A stretch of 64,000 nucleotides of DNA from an uncultured Oscillospiraceae bacterium (GTDB taxonomy: Bacteria > Bacillota > Clostridia > Oscillospirales > Ruminococcaceae). The position numbers and the translations under genes were made by a program. The stretch spans positions 101,630 to 165,629 of the forward strand of contig CAKSPU010000001.1 of NCBI GenBank assembly GCA_934486875.1. The letters run 5' to 3'. The notes below the pieces were generated by a model that saw only the letters and a program-made list of their open reading frames with translations, had not been told where the DNA came from and did not search any database. Of the stretch, positions 8,340-16,515 are shown in pieces (position 1 is the first letter of the stretch; each line of letters starts with the position of its first letter).

Positions 8340-8717
8340 TCAGCTTTGCTTTTCAAGCAGATGCTCGGAAAGACGGTTGACGGTCTTTTCCGAAGCGTGG
8401 ATAACTATTTTTACCGAGTCCTCGTCGGCGGTCTTTTCGTCCATTCCGAGAACATTTTCAAGAAAATCACGTATTATAACGCAGCTTGTGTAGATCGAGT
8501 TGGCTGCCTTTATGCCGTTCTCGGTAAGCCCTATCTGTCCGTAGTGCTCTTTTTGGATATAGCCGCACTCGCAGAGCTTTGCCGCCATTGAAGCGGTACT
8601 CGCCTTGCTCACTCCCACCAGCTTTGCCACCTCGGAGGAGCGTACCTCGCCGCCGTTCTGACCGAGCTTGTAAATGGCGAAGAGATATTTTTTCTGTGAA
8701 TATGTCAGTTCGTTCAT
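8340..8717 (-). CDS. DtxR-family metal-dependent transcriptional repressor
   Basis: 125 residues. An N-terminal winged helix (LTYSQKKYLFAIYKLGQ, then SSEVAKLVGVSKASTASMAAKL) is followed by a short metal-binding and dimerisation part with His/Glu residues. It lacks the SH3-like third domain, as in the MntR subgroup, and is somewhat shorter than usual (about 140). Such proteins repress metal uptake genes when Fe(II) or Mn(II) is bound. Its own promoter carries an inverted repeat at the start point, so autoregulation is likely. No metal transporter is adjacent. Confidence 0.88.
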   Translation of the reverse strand: MNELTYSQKKYLFAIYKLGQNGGEVRSSEVAKLVGVSKASTASMAAKLCECGYIQKEHYGQIGLTENGIKAANSIYTSCVIIRDFLENVLGMDEKTADEDSVKIVIHASEKTVNRLSEHLLEKQS

Positions 8718-8779
8718 TTTTTTTATGATACATTCCTTTCACGGAGTTTTGGTTCTGCTGTTTACGAAAGCGTTGTCAT

Positions 8780-8822
8780 CTGCTAACTAATATTCATATT
8801 TATATGGTTAGTTTCTGCTAAC
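8780..8822. promoter_or_regulatory. Probable operator of the DtxR-type repressor
   Basis: A 16-base inverted repeat GTTAGTTTCTGCTAAC (8807-8822) sits over the predicted transcription start of the minus-strand DtxR/HD-GYP transcript. A second copy of the half site CTGCTAAC lies at 8780-8787, an exact direct repeat of 8815-8822. TTAG/CTAA half sites are typical of DtxR-family boxes. Binding is inferred. Confidence 0.65.
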
Positions 8823-8825
8823 ATT

Positions 8826-8854
8826 ATTTTACCCTATTTTCCCTCTGTTGTCAA
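8826..8854 (-). promoter_or_regulatory. Promoter of the DtxR/HD-GYP operon
   Basis: On the minus strand: TTGACA, 17 bp, TAAAAT, with the operator repeat beginning 3 bases downstream of the -10 box. Confidence 0.8.
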
Positions 8855-8950
8855 GGGATATTTCCGATTATGGGTGCTTATAAAAATTATTTGTAGCCTT
8901 GCACATAATTTGGGTTAGCTGGGAGTAACTATATGTTGAGTTTTTTTATA

Positions 8951-8993
8951 AAAAAACAACAGCTACTCATAGTGAAAACAGCTGTTGTTTTTT
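8951..8993. terminator. Terminator of the DUF4230 operon
   Basis: A 14-bp stem (AAAAAACAACAGCT and complement) 14 bases past the stop of the minus-strand lipoprotein gene; the A/T ends of the stem provide a T run in both directions. Confidence 0.75.
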
Positions 8994-9007
8994 GTATTAT
9001 GAAATTT

Positions 9008-9691
9008 TTATTCATAAATCCAAACAATATGGTACGTTGTATTGGTTGCAGCACCAATCTGAATAATATAATTTTCAATCAGTTTTTTGGCTCTGTCTTG
9101 TGCAGATGCCATCAGTGAAGTGTTATTTTCAAATGATTGTCTGAGCTGGTCAGTAGCTGCTTTTATTGCACCTGATTGATCTTCGGCAGTTATTGGATTA
9201 GTAAATATAGTATTATCAGCACTTATAACATATGAATCGGCTGTATAGGATTCGGGGTTGACTGTTATATTAAGAATTTGCGCATTGGGTATTGTGATTG
9301 TTACCTGTTCATCGGATATATCCATTTTTAATTTAGAAAGATCTATTCCGATATCTACTTGACCATTGTATTCAATCCAAAACTTTCGTTGCTTTTCAAA
9401 CAAATGGCTTACACCTGTTCCGGGTTCCTTGGTGCTTTTGGCAACATTATTATAACAGCACTGGAGCGTTGCCAACTCGCAGATGTTACGAATTTGGGTC
9501 AAATCCGGCTTTATGATTGGTTCTTGCTTTGATTCTGTTGTTTCTTCGTTTGATGTTTCAGCCAAAGTTGTTTCAATTGTAGTAGATTCAGAAATTGTAG
9601 CATTTGCTTCAGCAACAGAATCATCGTTTTTGCTACAGGACGAAAAAGCAAGAGAACATATTATAATGGAAGCAATAAAAACTTTTTTCAT
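9008..9691 (-). CDS. DUF4230-type lipoprotein
   Basis: 227 residues. A signal peptide ends in a lipobox (LAFSSC, Cys at residue 19), followed by a Thr/Glu-rich linker and a DUF4230-like domain with LTQIRNICELATLQCCYNN and FWIEYNGQVDIGIDLSKLK. The domain is exposed on the outer face of the membrane; its function is not known. It lies 9 bases downstream of a second DUF4230 gene, with which it shares the overall order of motifs. Both genes are clearly more AT-rich than their surroundings, hinting at acquisition from another source. Confidence 0.8.
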   Translation of the reverse strand: MKKVFIASIIICSLAFSSCSKNDDSVAEANATISESTTIETTLAETSNEETTESKQEPIIKPDLTQIRNICELATLQCCYNNVAKSTKEPGTGVSHLFEKQRKFWIEYNGQVDIGIDLSKLKMDISDEQVTITIPNAQILNITVNPESYTADSYVISADNTIFTNPITAEDQSGAIKAATDQLRQSFENNTSLMASAQDRAKKLIENYIIQIGAATNTTYHIVWIYE

Positions 9692-9700
9692 ATTATCACC

Positions 9701-10333
9701 TTATTTTACTGTTGTTGTGTATCCTGCTATTTGTTCAGTCCAAGGCTGGAGCAGTGCTTCGACTGTAGAAATTGCATTTTCTTTTGCAAGAGTTAATATT
9801 TCTGTATTTGAGTATGCTTTTTGCTCAAGGTCATTTACAGCTAAGGCATATGCTTCACTGTTTACTGTTTCGGTGTTGTATTTTTCGTTTTCAAATATGT
9901 ATTCAAGTGAACCGGCATCAACGTTTATTGAGTTGATTTCTGCTTTTGGTACGGTAACATTAATTGTTTTTGCATTATCATCAATTTCTATTTCGATTTT
10001 TGAAAAATCAATTCCTGCTGTTATAGTTCCATTATAGCAAACAGAGTATTCAATCTCATTTTTTTCATTGCTTTTTTGTAACAGAGAATTGTATGTATAT
10101 TCAGCTGTTGACATTTGGCTTATTTCAAGGACTTCTTTTAAAGTGCTTTCTGAGATAGTGTTTACCCCGCCTTCTTCGCCGACGATTTCCTCTTCTACGA
10201 AATTTGAGACACCGGTAGCAATTGCATCCAACACAGGCGTTTCATTTTCTTTTTTCTTAGAACAAGCAACGAAAGATCCTGCAATAATTGCAATAACAGC
10301 TACGGCAATTATGACTGCTTTTGTAGTATTCAT
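9701..10333 (-). CDS. DUF4230-type membrane-anchored protein
   Basis: 210 residues from the ATG at 10333. A hydrophobic N-terminus (AVIIAVAVIAIIAGSFVAC) could be a membrane anchor or an atypical lipoprotein signal. The rest is DUF4230-like: LKEVLEISQMSTAEYTYNSLL, CYNGTITAGIDFSKIEIE and VTVPKAEINSINVD match the corresponding blocks of the next gene. It is the first gene of a two-gene transcript with a perfect consensus promoter. A longer frame from 10366 would need a TTG start without a ribosome site. Function unknown. Confidence 0.8.
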   Translation of the reverse strand: MNTTKAVIIAVAVIAIIAGSFVACSKKKENETPVLDAIATGVSNFVEEEIVGEEGGVNTISESTLKEVLEISQMSTAEYTYNSLLQKSNEKNEIEYSVCYNGTITAGIDFSKIEIEIDDNAKTINVTVPKAEINSINVDAGSLEYIFENEKYNTETVNSEAYALAVNDLEQKAYSNTEILTLAKENAISTVEALLQPWTEQIAGYTTTVK

Positions 10334-10395
10334 TATTTCAACCCACTTTTTGCTATGACAAAACAATTTGCTTTATTATAGCAGATTTTTCCTAA

Positions 10396-10424
10396 ATTAT
10401 ACAATATTATGCGCTTTTTGTCAA
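10396..10424 (-). promoter_or_regulatory. Promoter of the DUF4230 gene pair
   Basis: On the minus strand: TTGACA, 17 bp, TATAAT, a full consensus match in both boxes and the spacer. Confidence 0.9.
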
Positions 10425-10474
10425 TAGTGAAATATATTGATAATTGTTTTTGAACTGTAAATAAAGTTGTAGCG

Positions 10475-12829
10475 CTATATTATCTTCATTTCCCTTGCCA
10501 TCATAACAGCCTCGGTCTTGTTTTTCGCCCCAAGTCTGCGGTAAATTTCCTTTATCCTCGACCGCAGGGTCTCAAAATTCATATTCAGCTCATCGGCGGC
10601 TTTCTGCACCGACAGACCCTCCGCAAGGCAGGCGAGAATGCGTATGTCCATAGGCTGGAGCTCGGGAGCGGCTTTCCTGCTGCTTTTGAGATACAGGGGA
10701 TAACGCCGTGCCACCCTGCCCGTTTCGCTTTTCACCCGTTCAAACCACTTGCCGTCAATGTTCTTATCCTGTGCGCATCTGTCGCTGCATTCCCTGAGCA
10801 GCTCCGAAACAGCCGCACCCTCAAGGGACAGGATAGGAATAAAGCCATAGCTGCATATCTCTTCAAGAGTTTTGATAAATCCGTCCTGCCGGTCCGCACC
10901 TGTTCTGTACCTCACGATTGCCGATAAAATTCCCAGCTCCATATGAATGTACTTTCTGTCGCAGCAGTCTGCGTAATAGTTCATCGATTCGATGAGGGAA
11001 TATGCCCTGTCATAGCTCCCCGCCGCAATAAAGCAGCGTATTTTGGTAAGATATCTGTACCTCTCAAAGGCGATGAAATGCATATTTTCATCGGGAGCGC
11101 TTTTCAGCCATTCGTTCACAGCATCGCTGTCCCCTTCGATAAGCGCAATGCGGCATTTCATAGCGTCTATCACGGGATAAAGCCGCCTGAGCCCCTCGCT
11201 TTTCGCAGTCTTTTCAAAGGACAGGAGCATTTCCTTTGCGTTGTCGATGTCGCCCAGGGATATGTACTGCCGTATCAGCGTTCCCGTTGCCGCAAAGCAC
11301 AGCTCGGTCTTGCCCCCCGCCGCCGCTTCTATTTTTGCTCTTGACACCAGCGAGATTATCTCGTAAGGGTCGCCGCCCTTTTCAAAAAAGCTCTCCGCAA
11401 GGGCAGCATTTACAAGCCCCTTGCCGTATTTTCCCAGGAACAGCGACACGAGCTTTCCTGCCGATGCCGCGATTTCCCTGTCGTGCCTGCTCCAGTCGCA
11501 GAAGTCCTTGCCCCCGTTCATAAGCGAGGGCTGATTGCTTGTGACGGAAAATTCGGGGAATGGGATCGACTTGTCCGTAAGGAACGAGTAGCAGCCCTTG
11601 ATAAGCTCCAGTATATTCACACTGCCCCGCCCGGGGAGGGAGATGTCAAGATAAACAAGCTGACGTGCCGCCTCACGCTTTCCCGCACCCTTTGCATTGT
11701 CACGATACTCCGCAAGCTTTTTGTACCAGTATTCGCTTTTCTCAAAATCCATATGCATCGAGTAAAGCATCGACATTGCGGACATAAGATAAACATTGCC
11801 TGAAATGTCCGCCTCGGAAAGCATAAAATAATATTTCTGCATTTCAATGTAATAGCCCGACTCGGGATTTTTTCGGGAATTTCGGATAAGAAGCTCCTTT
11901 ATCCGTTCAGCGCCGCCGTATTTTGCATAAAGGTTCAATGCCTTGTCATCTTCGTTTCGGCTCTCGTAATAGCCCCCCGCAAGTATGGCGTAGCTGTGCA
12001 GCTCGCTTTCGGAAAATACCTTCACAGCCTTTCGCCGCAGCGCCTTTATCATATGGGGACGCAGGGCATATACATTATCCTTTTTGTCCATAAAATTGCC
12101 TGCGTCCATAGTCTGCCCGATAAGCCGCAGCACGGAGGAATTTCCCGTGAGCATCACCGCAAGGTGCTCCGTAAAATCATCGACTATGGATATTTTCAGC
12201 AGGAAATCCACAAGCTCCGAGTTCATTTCCGAGATAACATTGTTTTCAAGATAGCTCTGGAACATAACGCTGTTTTCGGAATAAAGCTCCTTGCCCACCT
12301 TTTTGCCCGAAAGAAGCTGCTGGGCAGTGTATTTAATGCCATAGAGATTGCCCTCACTTGTTTTCCTTAAAAATTTCAGCTCATCTTCCGTGAGGATAAG
12401 TCCCTCCGAGCGCATATATTTGTCAATGCCCTCCTCCGTGAGAGCAAGGTCATCTTCCGAAATAAGCAGCATATTTTCAGTGATAAAAGTGTCAAAAAGC
12501 CAGCTTGGCATACGGCTCCTGCCCGAAATTATCACCCAGAGGTCTTTGCGGGAGCAGAGGGCTTTGATGCTGTTTCTCAGCTCCGTGCTCTCTGCGGCGT
12601 TTACATTGTCTATCACAACGGCTGAGGACGTTCCCTTTTCGGGAATTGCCGAAAAATTGCAGCTGTTGTGGCGGCAGGGAATGTAGATGTATTTTTCATT
12701 TTTGAAAAACTGTTTTATAAGCTCTGTTTTTCCAAAGCCTGTTGCTCCGAAAATGTAAACATTATGTCGGAGAAGCTTTGCGGCTTCAAGCTTTCTGAAA
12801 GCCGCCGCAGGTTTTACATATACGCTCAT
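10475..12829 (-). CDS. Large ATP-binding LuxR-family regulator (MalT-like)
   Basis: 784 residues. Walker A GATGFGKT (residues 28-35) and a Walker B-like SAVVIDN (about residue 70) mark an N-terminal P-loop ATPase; a long helical middle region with TPR-like helices follows, and a C-terminal LuxR helix-turn-helix (about 725-784: ILACLAEGLSVQKAADELN, then TLRSRIKEIYRRLGA). This is the architecture of MalT-type activators that sense a small ligand. I chose the ATG at 12829, which has GGGGTG 9 bases upstream, over a GTG at 12841. It stands alone with its own promoter, between the DUF4230 pair and the clostripain gene; its targets are not evident. Confidence 0.85.
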   Translation of the reverse strand: MSVYVKPAAAFRKLEAAKLLRHNVYIFGATGFGKTELIKQFFKNEKYIYIPCRHNSCNFSAIPEKGTSSAVVIDNVNAAESTELRNSIKALCSRKDLWVIISGRSRMPSWLFDTFITENMLLISEDDLALTEEGIDKYMRSEGLILTEDELKFLRKTSEGNLYGIKYTAQQLLSGKKVGKELYSENSVMFQSYLENNVISEMNSELVDFLLKISIVDDFTEHLAVMLTGNSSVLRLIGQTMDAGNFMDKKDNVYALRPHMIKALRRKAVKVFSESELHSYAILAGGYYESRNEDDKALNLYAKYGGAERIKELLIRNSRKNPESGYYIEMQKYYFMLSEADISGNVYLMSAMSMLYSMHMDFEKSEYWYKKLAEYRDNAKGAGKREAARQLVYLDISLPGRGSVNILELIKGCYSFLTDKSIPFPEFSVTSNQPSLMNGGKDFCDWSRHDREIAASAGKLVSLFLGKYGKGLVNAALAESFFEKGGDPYEIISLVSRAKIEAAAGGKTELCFAATGTLIRQYISLGDIDNAKEMLLSFEKTAKSEGLRRLYPVIDAMKCRIALIEGDSDAVNEWLKSAPDENMHFIAFERYRYLTKIRCFIAAGSYDRAYSLIESMNYYADCCDRKYIHMELGILSAIVRYRTGADRQDGFIKTLEEICSYGFIPILSLEGAAVSELLRECSDRCAQDKNIDGKWFERVKSETGRVARRYPLYLKSSRKAAPELQPMDIRILACLAEGLSVQKAADELNMNFETLRSRIKEIYRRLGAKNKTEAVMMAREMKII

Positions 12830-12849
12830 TCTGCATATCACCCCATTTT

Positions 12850-12878
12850 ATTATACAGCATTTTGAAAGGCTTGTCAT
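12850..12878 (-). promoter_or_regulatory. Promoter of the LuxR-family regulator
   Basis: On the minus strand: ATGACA, 17 bp, TATAAT, about 15 bases before the coding region. Confidence 0.75.
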
Positions 12879-12932
12879 CACCTTTTCGGGGGAAAAAGAG
12901 CAGGAAAAGCCCGGCTCCTCCTGCTCTGTCCG

Positions 12933-15080
12933 TCATTCACTGTAGTAAATATCCTCGCCGTCAACGGTGAAGTTTACAAAATCGGTTATGAAATAGTTGC
13001 CGTAAATATCGTCGATGCTGAAGCCGTAAAGGTATTCTCCGTCATAGAGCATATCAAAGTAAATTTCGGGCTCGCCGTCAAATATGTATTCATCGCCGTA
13101 GTAATAGCTTTCGTCATCGCTGTTTACGGCGTATGAGTAATATATGGGGGTAATGGAATCGCCCTCGGAAAGCTCATATACCGTTCTTGCCGCCATACCG
13201 TTTTCGTCGATGCCGTCCCATACTCCGTCAATGGTGACATAGCCGTTTTCGTAATCGTGGGTTATTCTGAGATTGGTCTCCTCGCCGTTTATTATCACGG
13301 GAGAGGTGTAAATGTCATATCCGTCGTATTCGCCCACAATGTACACCGCAAGGGGCTGACCGTCGGGGAGAGAGAACCAGTAGCCGTCAAAATTATCGGT
13401 GAACACGCCTGTTTCCCAGTCGGCGATTATATCACCGCTTATGCCCATTTCAATGATATCCTCCATATCGTCGGACAGCATATAAACGCACGCCTGAACT
13501 CCTGCGGCATATTCAAGGGATTCGTCTGTGAGCGAGAAGCCGTAGGTGCCGTCATCGAGGAGCTGCGGGTCATCGTAAAATACAATGAAGGGGCTTTCGC
13601 CGTCGGGAGCGGAATAATCCTGTGCGCCAAAGTAATCCTCAAGCAATGATGAACCGCTGCCGTCCCAGCCGTCAAGAATTGCCGAATTGTCATATCCGTC
13701 ACCGCTGCCGCCGTTATTTTCCGAATAAATATGCTTGTCCACGAATGAAAGATAATATGGGCTTACGGCAACATCACCGAAAATCTTTAACTCGGTGCTG
13801 TCCTGCTCCTTGCTCAGAGGAAAGAATACCGAAAGTCCGCAGGCATCTGAGTGATCGGAGCCGTTTCTTTTGTAGATCACCGCTTCGTCAATGGCTGCAA
13901 GGGCATTTGCACCGCTTTCGCAATAGCCTGCACCCGAGCTTATCACTCCTGCAAGGTCTACCATATTGGTATAGCCCTCGGTCTTGTTGTTTCCGCCGTA
14001 GTTGTCCGCAGTTTTAATGCTTCTTATCACATCGGCAGGGATCCTGTCCGATTCAATCGTGTCGTAAAGCTCCTTTGCGTAGTCGTTGAAGCTTATTATC
14101 ACATCATCTATCTTTGAAAGGTCGGTGACGGAAATGGTCGCACCCGAATCCTCGTAGGTTTCGGCGCAGGCATCATAGAAGCTGTCGCATACGGTCTGAC
14201 CCAGCTCCGCCCCGTCCGCGTACGGATCATCTCCAAGATAATTTCCGATAGCGGTGTAATCCCAGCCGCCGCCCGGCTCTGTCTCTTCGGAAGCGTACAT
14301 ATATCTTGCATAGGGCGCAAGGGTGTTTGCGGTTTCCACCGTTGCCATAAGGCAGGCATCAAAGCCGATGAACTCAAATTTGTCCGTCATTGATGCAGAT
14401 GCCTCGGAAAGGGCGCTTCCAAGCTCTGTGAGAGTAAGACTGTCATAATCGTTTGCCTCGTCAAAGCATACTCCCGAAATGCTTCCGCCGCCGTGATTCC
14501 AGAGCACAAGCCCCATTTTTGCCGCAGGGCAGTTTTCTGTACCCCAGGAAATGAAATCCGCAAGAGTGTCAGCATCAGCCATTGAAGCATCGGGCTGCTC
14601 ATCAAGGGTGTACATCTCGCCGTCGGATATCTCATATCTGCATATGACCGATGAGGGGACGACCTCATTCTGCCACTGATAAGCGCCGCCTGTCTGGATA
14701 ACAAATCTCACATCGCTGCCTGTTGATGCGTCCAGCATTTCCGAAATATCGCTTGTGGCGCAGCCGTATTCGCTTTCAAGGTCGGAGCCGCAGATGTAGA
14801 CAAACACTGTCCACGTGCCGTCCTCGCCCATAGGAACTGAACCAACGGAATTTCTTGTTATGCTCAGTCTGCCGCTGTCATCAAGGCTCATAAATGAACC
14901 TGCCTTTGCTGTGGGCTGTGTATCGTCCCATATATCATTATCCTCTGATTTTCCGACAGCACTGTTAAAAGCTGTTTCGTTATCTCCGTCAGGCAGTGAA
15001 GAGTCATCTTCATCGAGACAGCCGCCAAATGCAATGAGAACTGCGGCGGTAAGGGCTGCAAGGGCTTTTTTCTTTTTCAT
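12933..15080 (-). CDS. Clostripain family (C11) cysteine peptidase, lipoprotein
   Basis: 715 residues. A basic N-terminus and hydrophobic stretch end in the lipobox FGGC (Cys21), so the protein is probably membrane-attached on the outside. The C11 catalytic domain (about 85-430) begins WTVFVYICGSDLE and carries the catalytic His196 (LWNHGGGS) and Cys243 (FDACLM). Clostripains cleave after Arg or Lys and often self-process. The C-terminal 280 residues are acidic, Tyr/Asp-rich beta-type sequence without a recognised domain. It lies downstream of the ETEA-repeat lipoprotein gene, from which it is separated by a terminator. Confidence 0.92.
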   Translation of the reverse strand: MKKKKALAALTAAVLIAFGGCLDEDDSSLPDGDNETAFNSAVGKSEDNDIWDDTQPTAKAGSFMSLDDSGRLSITRNSVGSVPMGEDGTWTVFVYICGSDLESEYGCATSDISEMLDASTGSDVRFVIQTGGAYQWQNEVVPSSVICRYEISDGEMYTLDEQPDASMADADTLADFISWGTENCPAAKMGLVLWNHGGGSISGVCFDEANDYDSLTLTELGSALSEASASMTDKFEFIGFDACLMATVETANTLAPYARYMYASEETEPGGGWDYTAIGNYLGDDPYADGAELGQTVCDSFYDACAETYEDSGATISVTDLSKIDDVIISFNDYAKELYDTIESDRIPADVIRSIKTADNYGGNNKTEGYTNMVDLAGVISSGAGYCESGANALAAIDEAVIYKRNGSDHSDACGLSVFFPLSKEQDSTELKIFGDVAVSPYYLSFVDKHIYSENNGGSGDGYDNSAILDGWDGSGSSLLEDYFGAQDYSAPDGESPFIVFYDDPQLLDDGTYGFSLTDESLEYAAGVQACVYMLSDDMEDIIEMGISGDIIADWETGVFTDNFDGYWFSLPDGQPLAVYIVGEYDGYDIYTSPVIINGEETNLRITHDYENGYVTIDGVWDGIDENGMAARTVYELSEGDSITPIYYSYAVNSDDESYYYGDEYIFDGEPEIYFDMLYDGEYLYGFSIDDIYGNYFITDFVNFTVDGEDIYYSE

Positions 15081-15116
15081 TTATCGTTCCTTTCGGTTTC
15101 CGGGCGTATATACAAA

Positions 15117-15146
15117 CAAAGCCGACTATTGCAGCAGTCGGCTTTG
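15117..15146 (-). terminator. Terminator after the ETEA-repeat lipoprotein gene
   Basis: An 11-bp GC-rich stem (CAAAGCCGACT and complement) with an 8-base loop; on the minus strand it is followed by TTTGTATAT. It lies 25 bases past the lipoprotein stop and just upstream of clostripain. Confidence 0.7.
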
Positions 15147-15171
15147 CGGTTTCAAGGAGGTTATAATGCTG

Positions 15172-15816
15172 TCAGCTGAGAAGAGCAACAGCTGTGCCCA
15201 TATAAACAACAGTGTCGTCAGCGGAAAGGTACTGACCCTCGTAAACGGTTCCTGTTGTGTCGATGATATATACCTGATCGTCCTCGGACTCAGCGAAGCC
15301 GATGGTGAACTCATTGCCTGTGTAAACATCGGAAACATCGAGAGATGTCCAGGTGATGTTGTCCTCATCGGTCTCAACGTCAGCAGTGTATTCGCCGCAG
15401 ATAACGTCGCCTGTTCCGTCGGGAGCATAGAGGAAAAGGGAAGCCATAGGAGTGCCGGAGGGCTCGGTGAACATTGTGAAAACGAGCTCGTTCTGGTTCT
15501 CGTCAACAGCATAAACGCCTGCGTCGATCATATCGGAGGTAACGTCGAGAAGAGTGAAATCGCCGCTCTCTTCATCAGCGGACTCTTCCTCGGACTCTGC
15601 GTCATCGGCAGCAGCCTCGGTATCTTCAGCGGCAGCCTCTGTTTCAGCTTCGGTCTCAGCCTCTGTTTCAGCTTCGGTCTCAGCCTCAGTCTCGGCAGCG
15701 GTTGTGTCGGCTGCGGGAGCGGCTGTGGTCTCAGCTGTATCGGCGTTTCCGCCGCAGGCAGTCATAGCAGCTGCCATAAGGCACATTGCAAGGATCATAG
15801 TAATATTCTTTCTCAT
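15172..15816 (-). CDS. Lipoprotein with ETEA-repeat linker
   Basis: 214 residues. A signal peptide with a lipobox (AMTAC, Cys at residue 21) is followed by an Ala/Thr/Glu-rich linker containing several ETEA repeats (about 40-62) and an acidic stretch to about residue 85. The C-terminal domain (about 88-214) is beta-rich with no motif I recognise. The linker probably spans the cell wall, holding the folded domain away from the membrane. A similar ETEA linker is found in the surface protein at 22163-23017. The gene has its own promoter. Function unknown. Confidence 0.75.
   Translation of the reverse strand: MRKNITMILAMCLMAAAMTACGGNADTAETTAAPAADTTAAETEAETEAETEAETEAETEAAAEDTEAAADDAESEEESADEESGDFTLLDVTSDMIDAGVYAVDENQNELVFTMFTEPSGTPMASLFLYAPDGTGDVICGEYTADVETDEDNITWTSLDVSDVYTGNEFTIGFAESEDDQVYIIDTTGTVYEGQYLSADDTVVYMGTAVALLS
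15635..15697. repeat. 24-bp tandem repeat coding for ETEAETEA
   Basis: Two exact copies of a 24-base unit (15635-15658 and 15659-15682), followed by a partial, diverged copy. Exact nucleotide identity rather than only protein identity suggests recent duplication, and copy number could vary between strains. Confidence 0.8.
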
Positions 15817-15869
15817 AAAAAAATCTCTCCTAAAAATAATTATGCATTCTTTTCGTTTGCATTGATGTT

Positions 15870-15898
15870 ATCTTACCATATTGTGGATATTTTATCAA
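15870..15898 (-). promoter_or_regulatory. Promoter of the ETEA-repeat lipoprotein gene
   Basis: On the minus strand: TTGATA, 17 bp, TAAGAT, about 50 bases before the start codon. Confidence 0.7.
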
Positions 15899-15994
15899 TT
15901 CGCTTGTTAGATAAATATTTGAAACGGTTTACAGGGATTTTTATATTGATTTACAGAATTTTTTCATAAATTATTCGTTTCACCCAAAAAGGTG

Positions 15995-16023
15995 ATGACA
16001 AACGGAACTTCATTTGCTATAAT
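15995..16023 (+). promoter_or_regulatory. Upstream promoter P1 of the rpmG-secE-nusG operon
   Basis: ATGACA, 17 bp, TATAAT. It would give an untranslated leader of over 300 bases before rpmG. The interval 15817-16350 holds no convincing gene, only this promoter, P2, the divergent lipoprotein promoter and the leader. Confidence 0.65.
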
Positions 16024-16124
16024 GCCGTGATTATATTTATATAACCGTGCCGTTATGGTACATTATACAATATATAGGTATTTTGCAGAGCTGTTTTTTG
16101 ATGTGAAAAAATGTGAAAAAAGGC

Positions 16125-16153
16125 TTGACAAAAGGCGGGGGATATGTTATTAT
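16125..16153 (+). promoter_or_regulatory. Downstream promoter P2 of the rpmG-secE-nusG operon
   Basis: TTGACA, 17 bp, TATTAT. The predicted transcript begins near 16160, about 190 bases before rpmG. Confidence 0.8.
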
Positions 16154-16183
16154 AAAAATACCTCTTGATTGGGGTTTATTTTT

Positions 16184-16211
16184 TTGCGCCTTTTTGCAAA
16201 AATCGGCGCAA
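16184..16211 (+). other. Hairpin in the rpmG leader
   Basis: Inverted repeat TTGCGCC / GGCGCAA separated by 14 bases, near the 5' end of the P2 transcript. The remaining leader (16212-16350) holds GC-rich repeats such as two GCTGCAAAGCA copies but matches no RNA family or tRNA that I recognise. Confidence 0.45.
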
Positions 16212-16350
16212 TTTCAGAAAAGTAATGCCCCGTGCGGCAGGACAGGCTTTTTAAGCGGTCGGCTGTCGGAGAGGGAGGCAATGGCAGCAGCTGCAAAGCA
16301 ACTGCCTAAACAACGAACGCTGCAAAGCAGCATTAACAGGAGGTGCCGAT

Positions 16351-16500
16351 ATGAGAGTAAAGGTAACATTGGCTTGCACAGAGTGCAAACAGCGCAACTA
16401 CAACACTAAGAAGAACAAGAAGAACGATCCCGACAGACTTGAGATGAACAAATACTGCAAGTTCTGCAGGAAGCACACTCTCCACAGAGAGACCAAGTAA
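16351..16500 (+). CDS. rpmG: 50S ribosomal protein L33
   Basis: 49 residues with the L33 zinc-ribbon form: two Cys pairs, CTEC (residues 9-12) and CKFC (residues 36-39), and the C-terminal [10 protein letters not shown]. The Cys+ form needs zinc. An AGGAGGT lies 7 bases before the ATG. The gene is followed 15 bases later by secE, the usual order in Bacillota. Confidence 0.95.
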   Translation: MRVKVTLACTECKQRNYNTKKNKKNDPDRLEMNKYCKFCRKHTLHRETK

Positions 16501-16515
16501 GGCGGAGGAACAGCT

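Noticed and set aside
15554-15865. Ser/Ala-repeat frame of 103 codons on the plus strand
   Set aside because: It is the complement of the ETEA repeats of the lipoprotein gene and has no ribosome site.
16160-16350. Possible tRNA in the rpmG leader, as found near secE in some bacteria
   Set aside because: No cloverleaf, T-loop GTTCRA motif or matching acceptor ends could be found.
16113-16409. A 98-codon frame across the rpmG leader
   Set aside because: It begins within the P2 promoter and overlaps rpmG in another frame; no ribosome site and no protein-like features.
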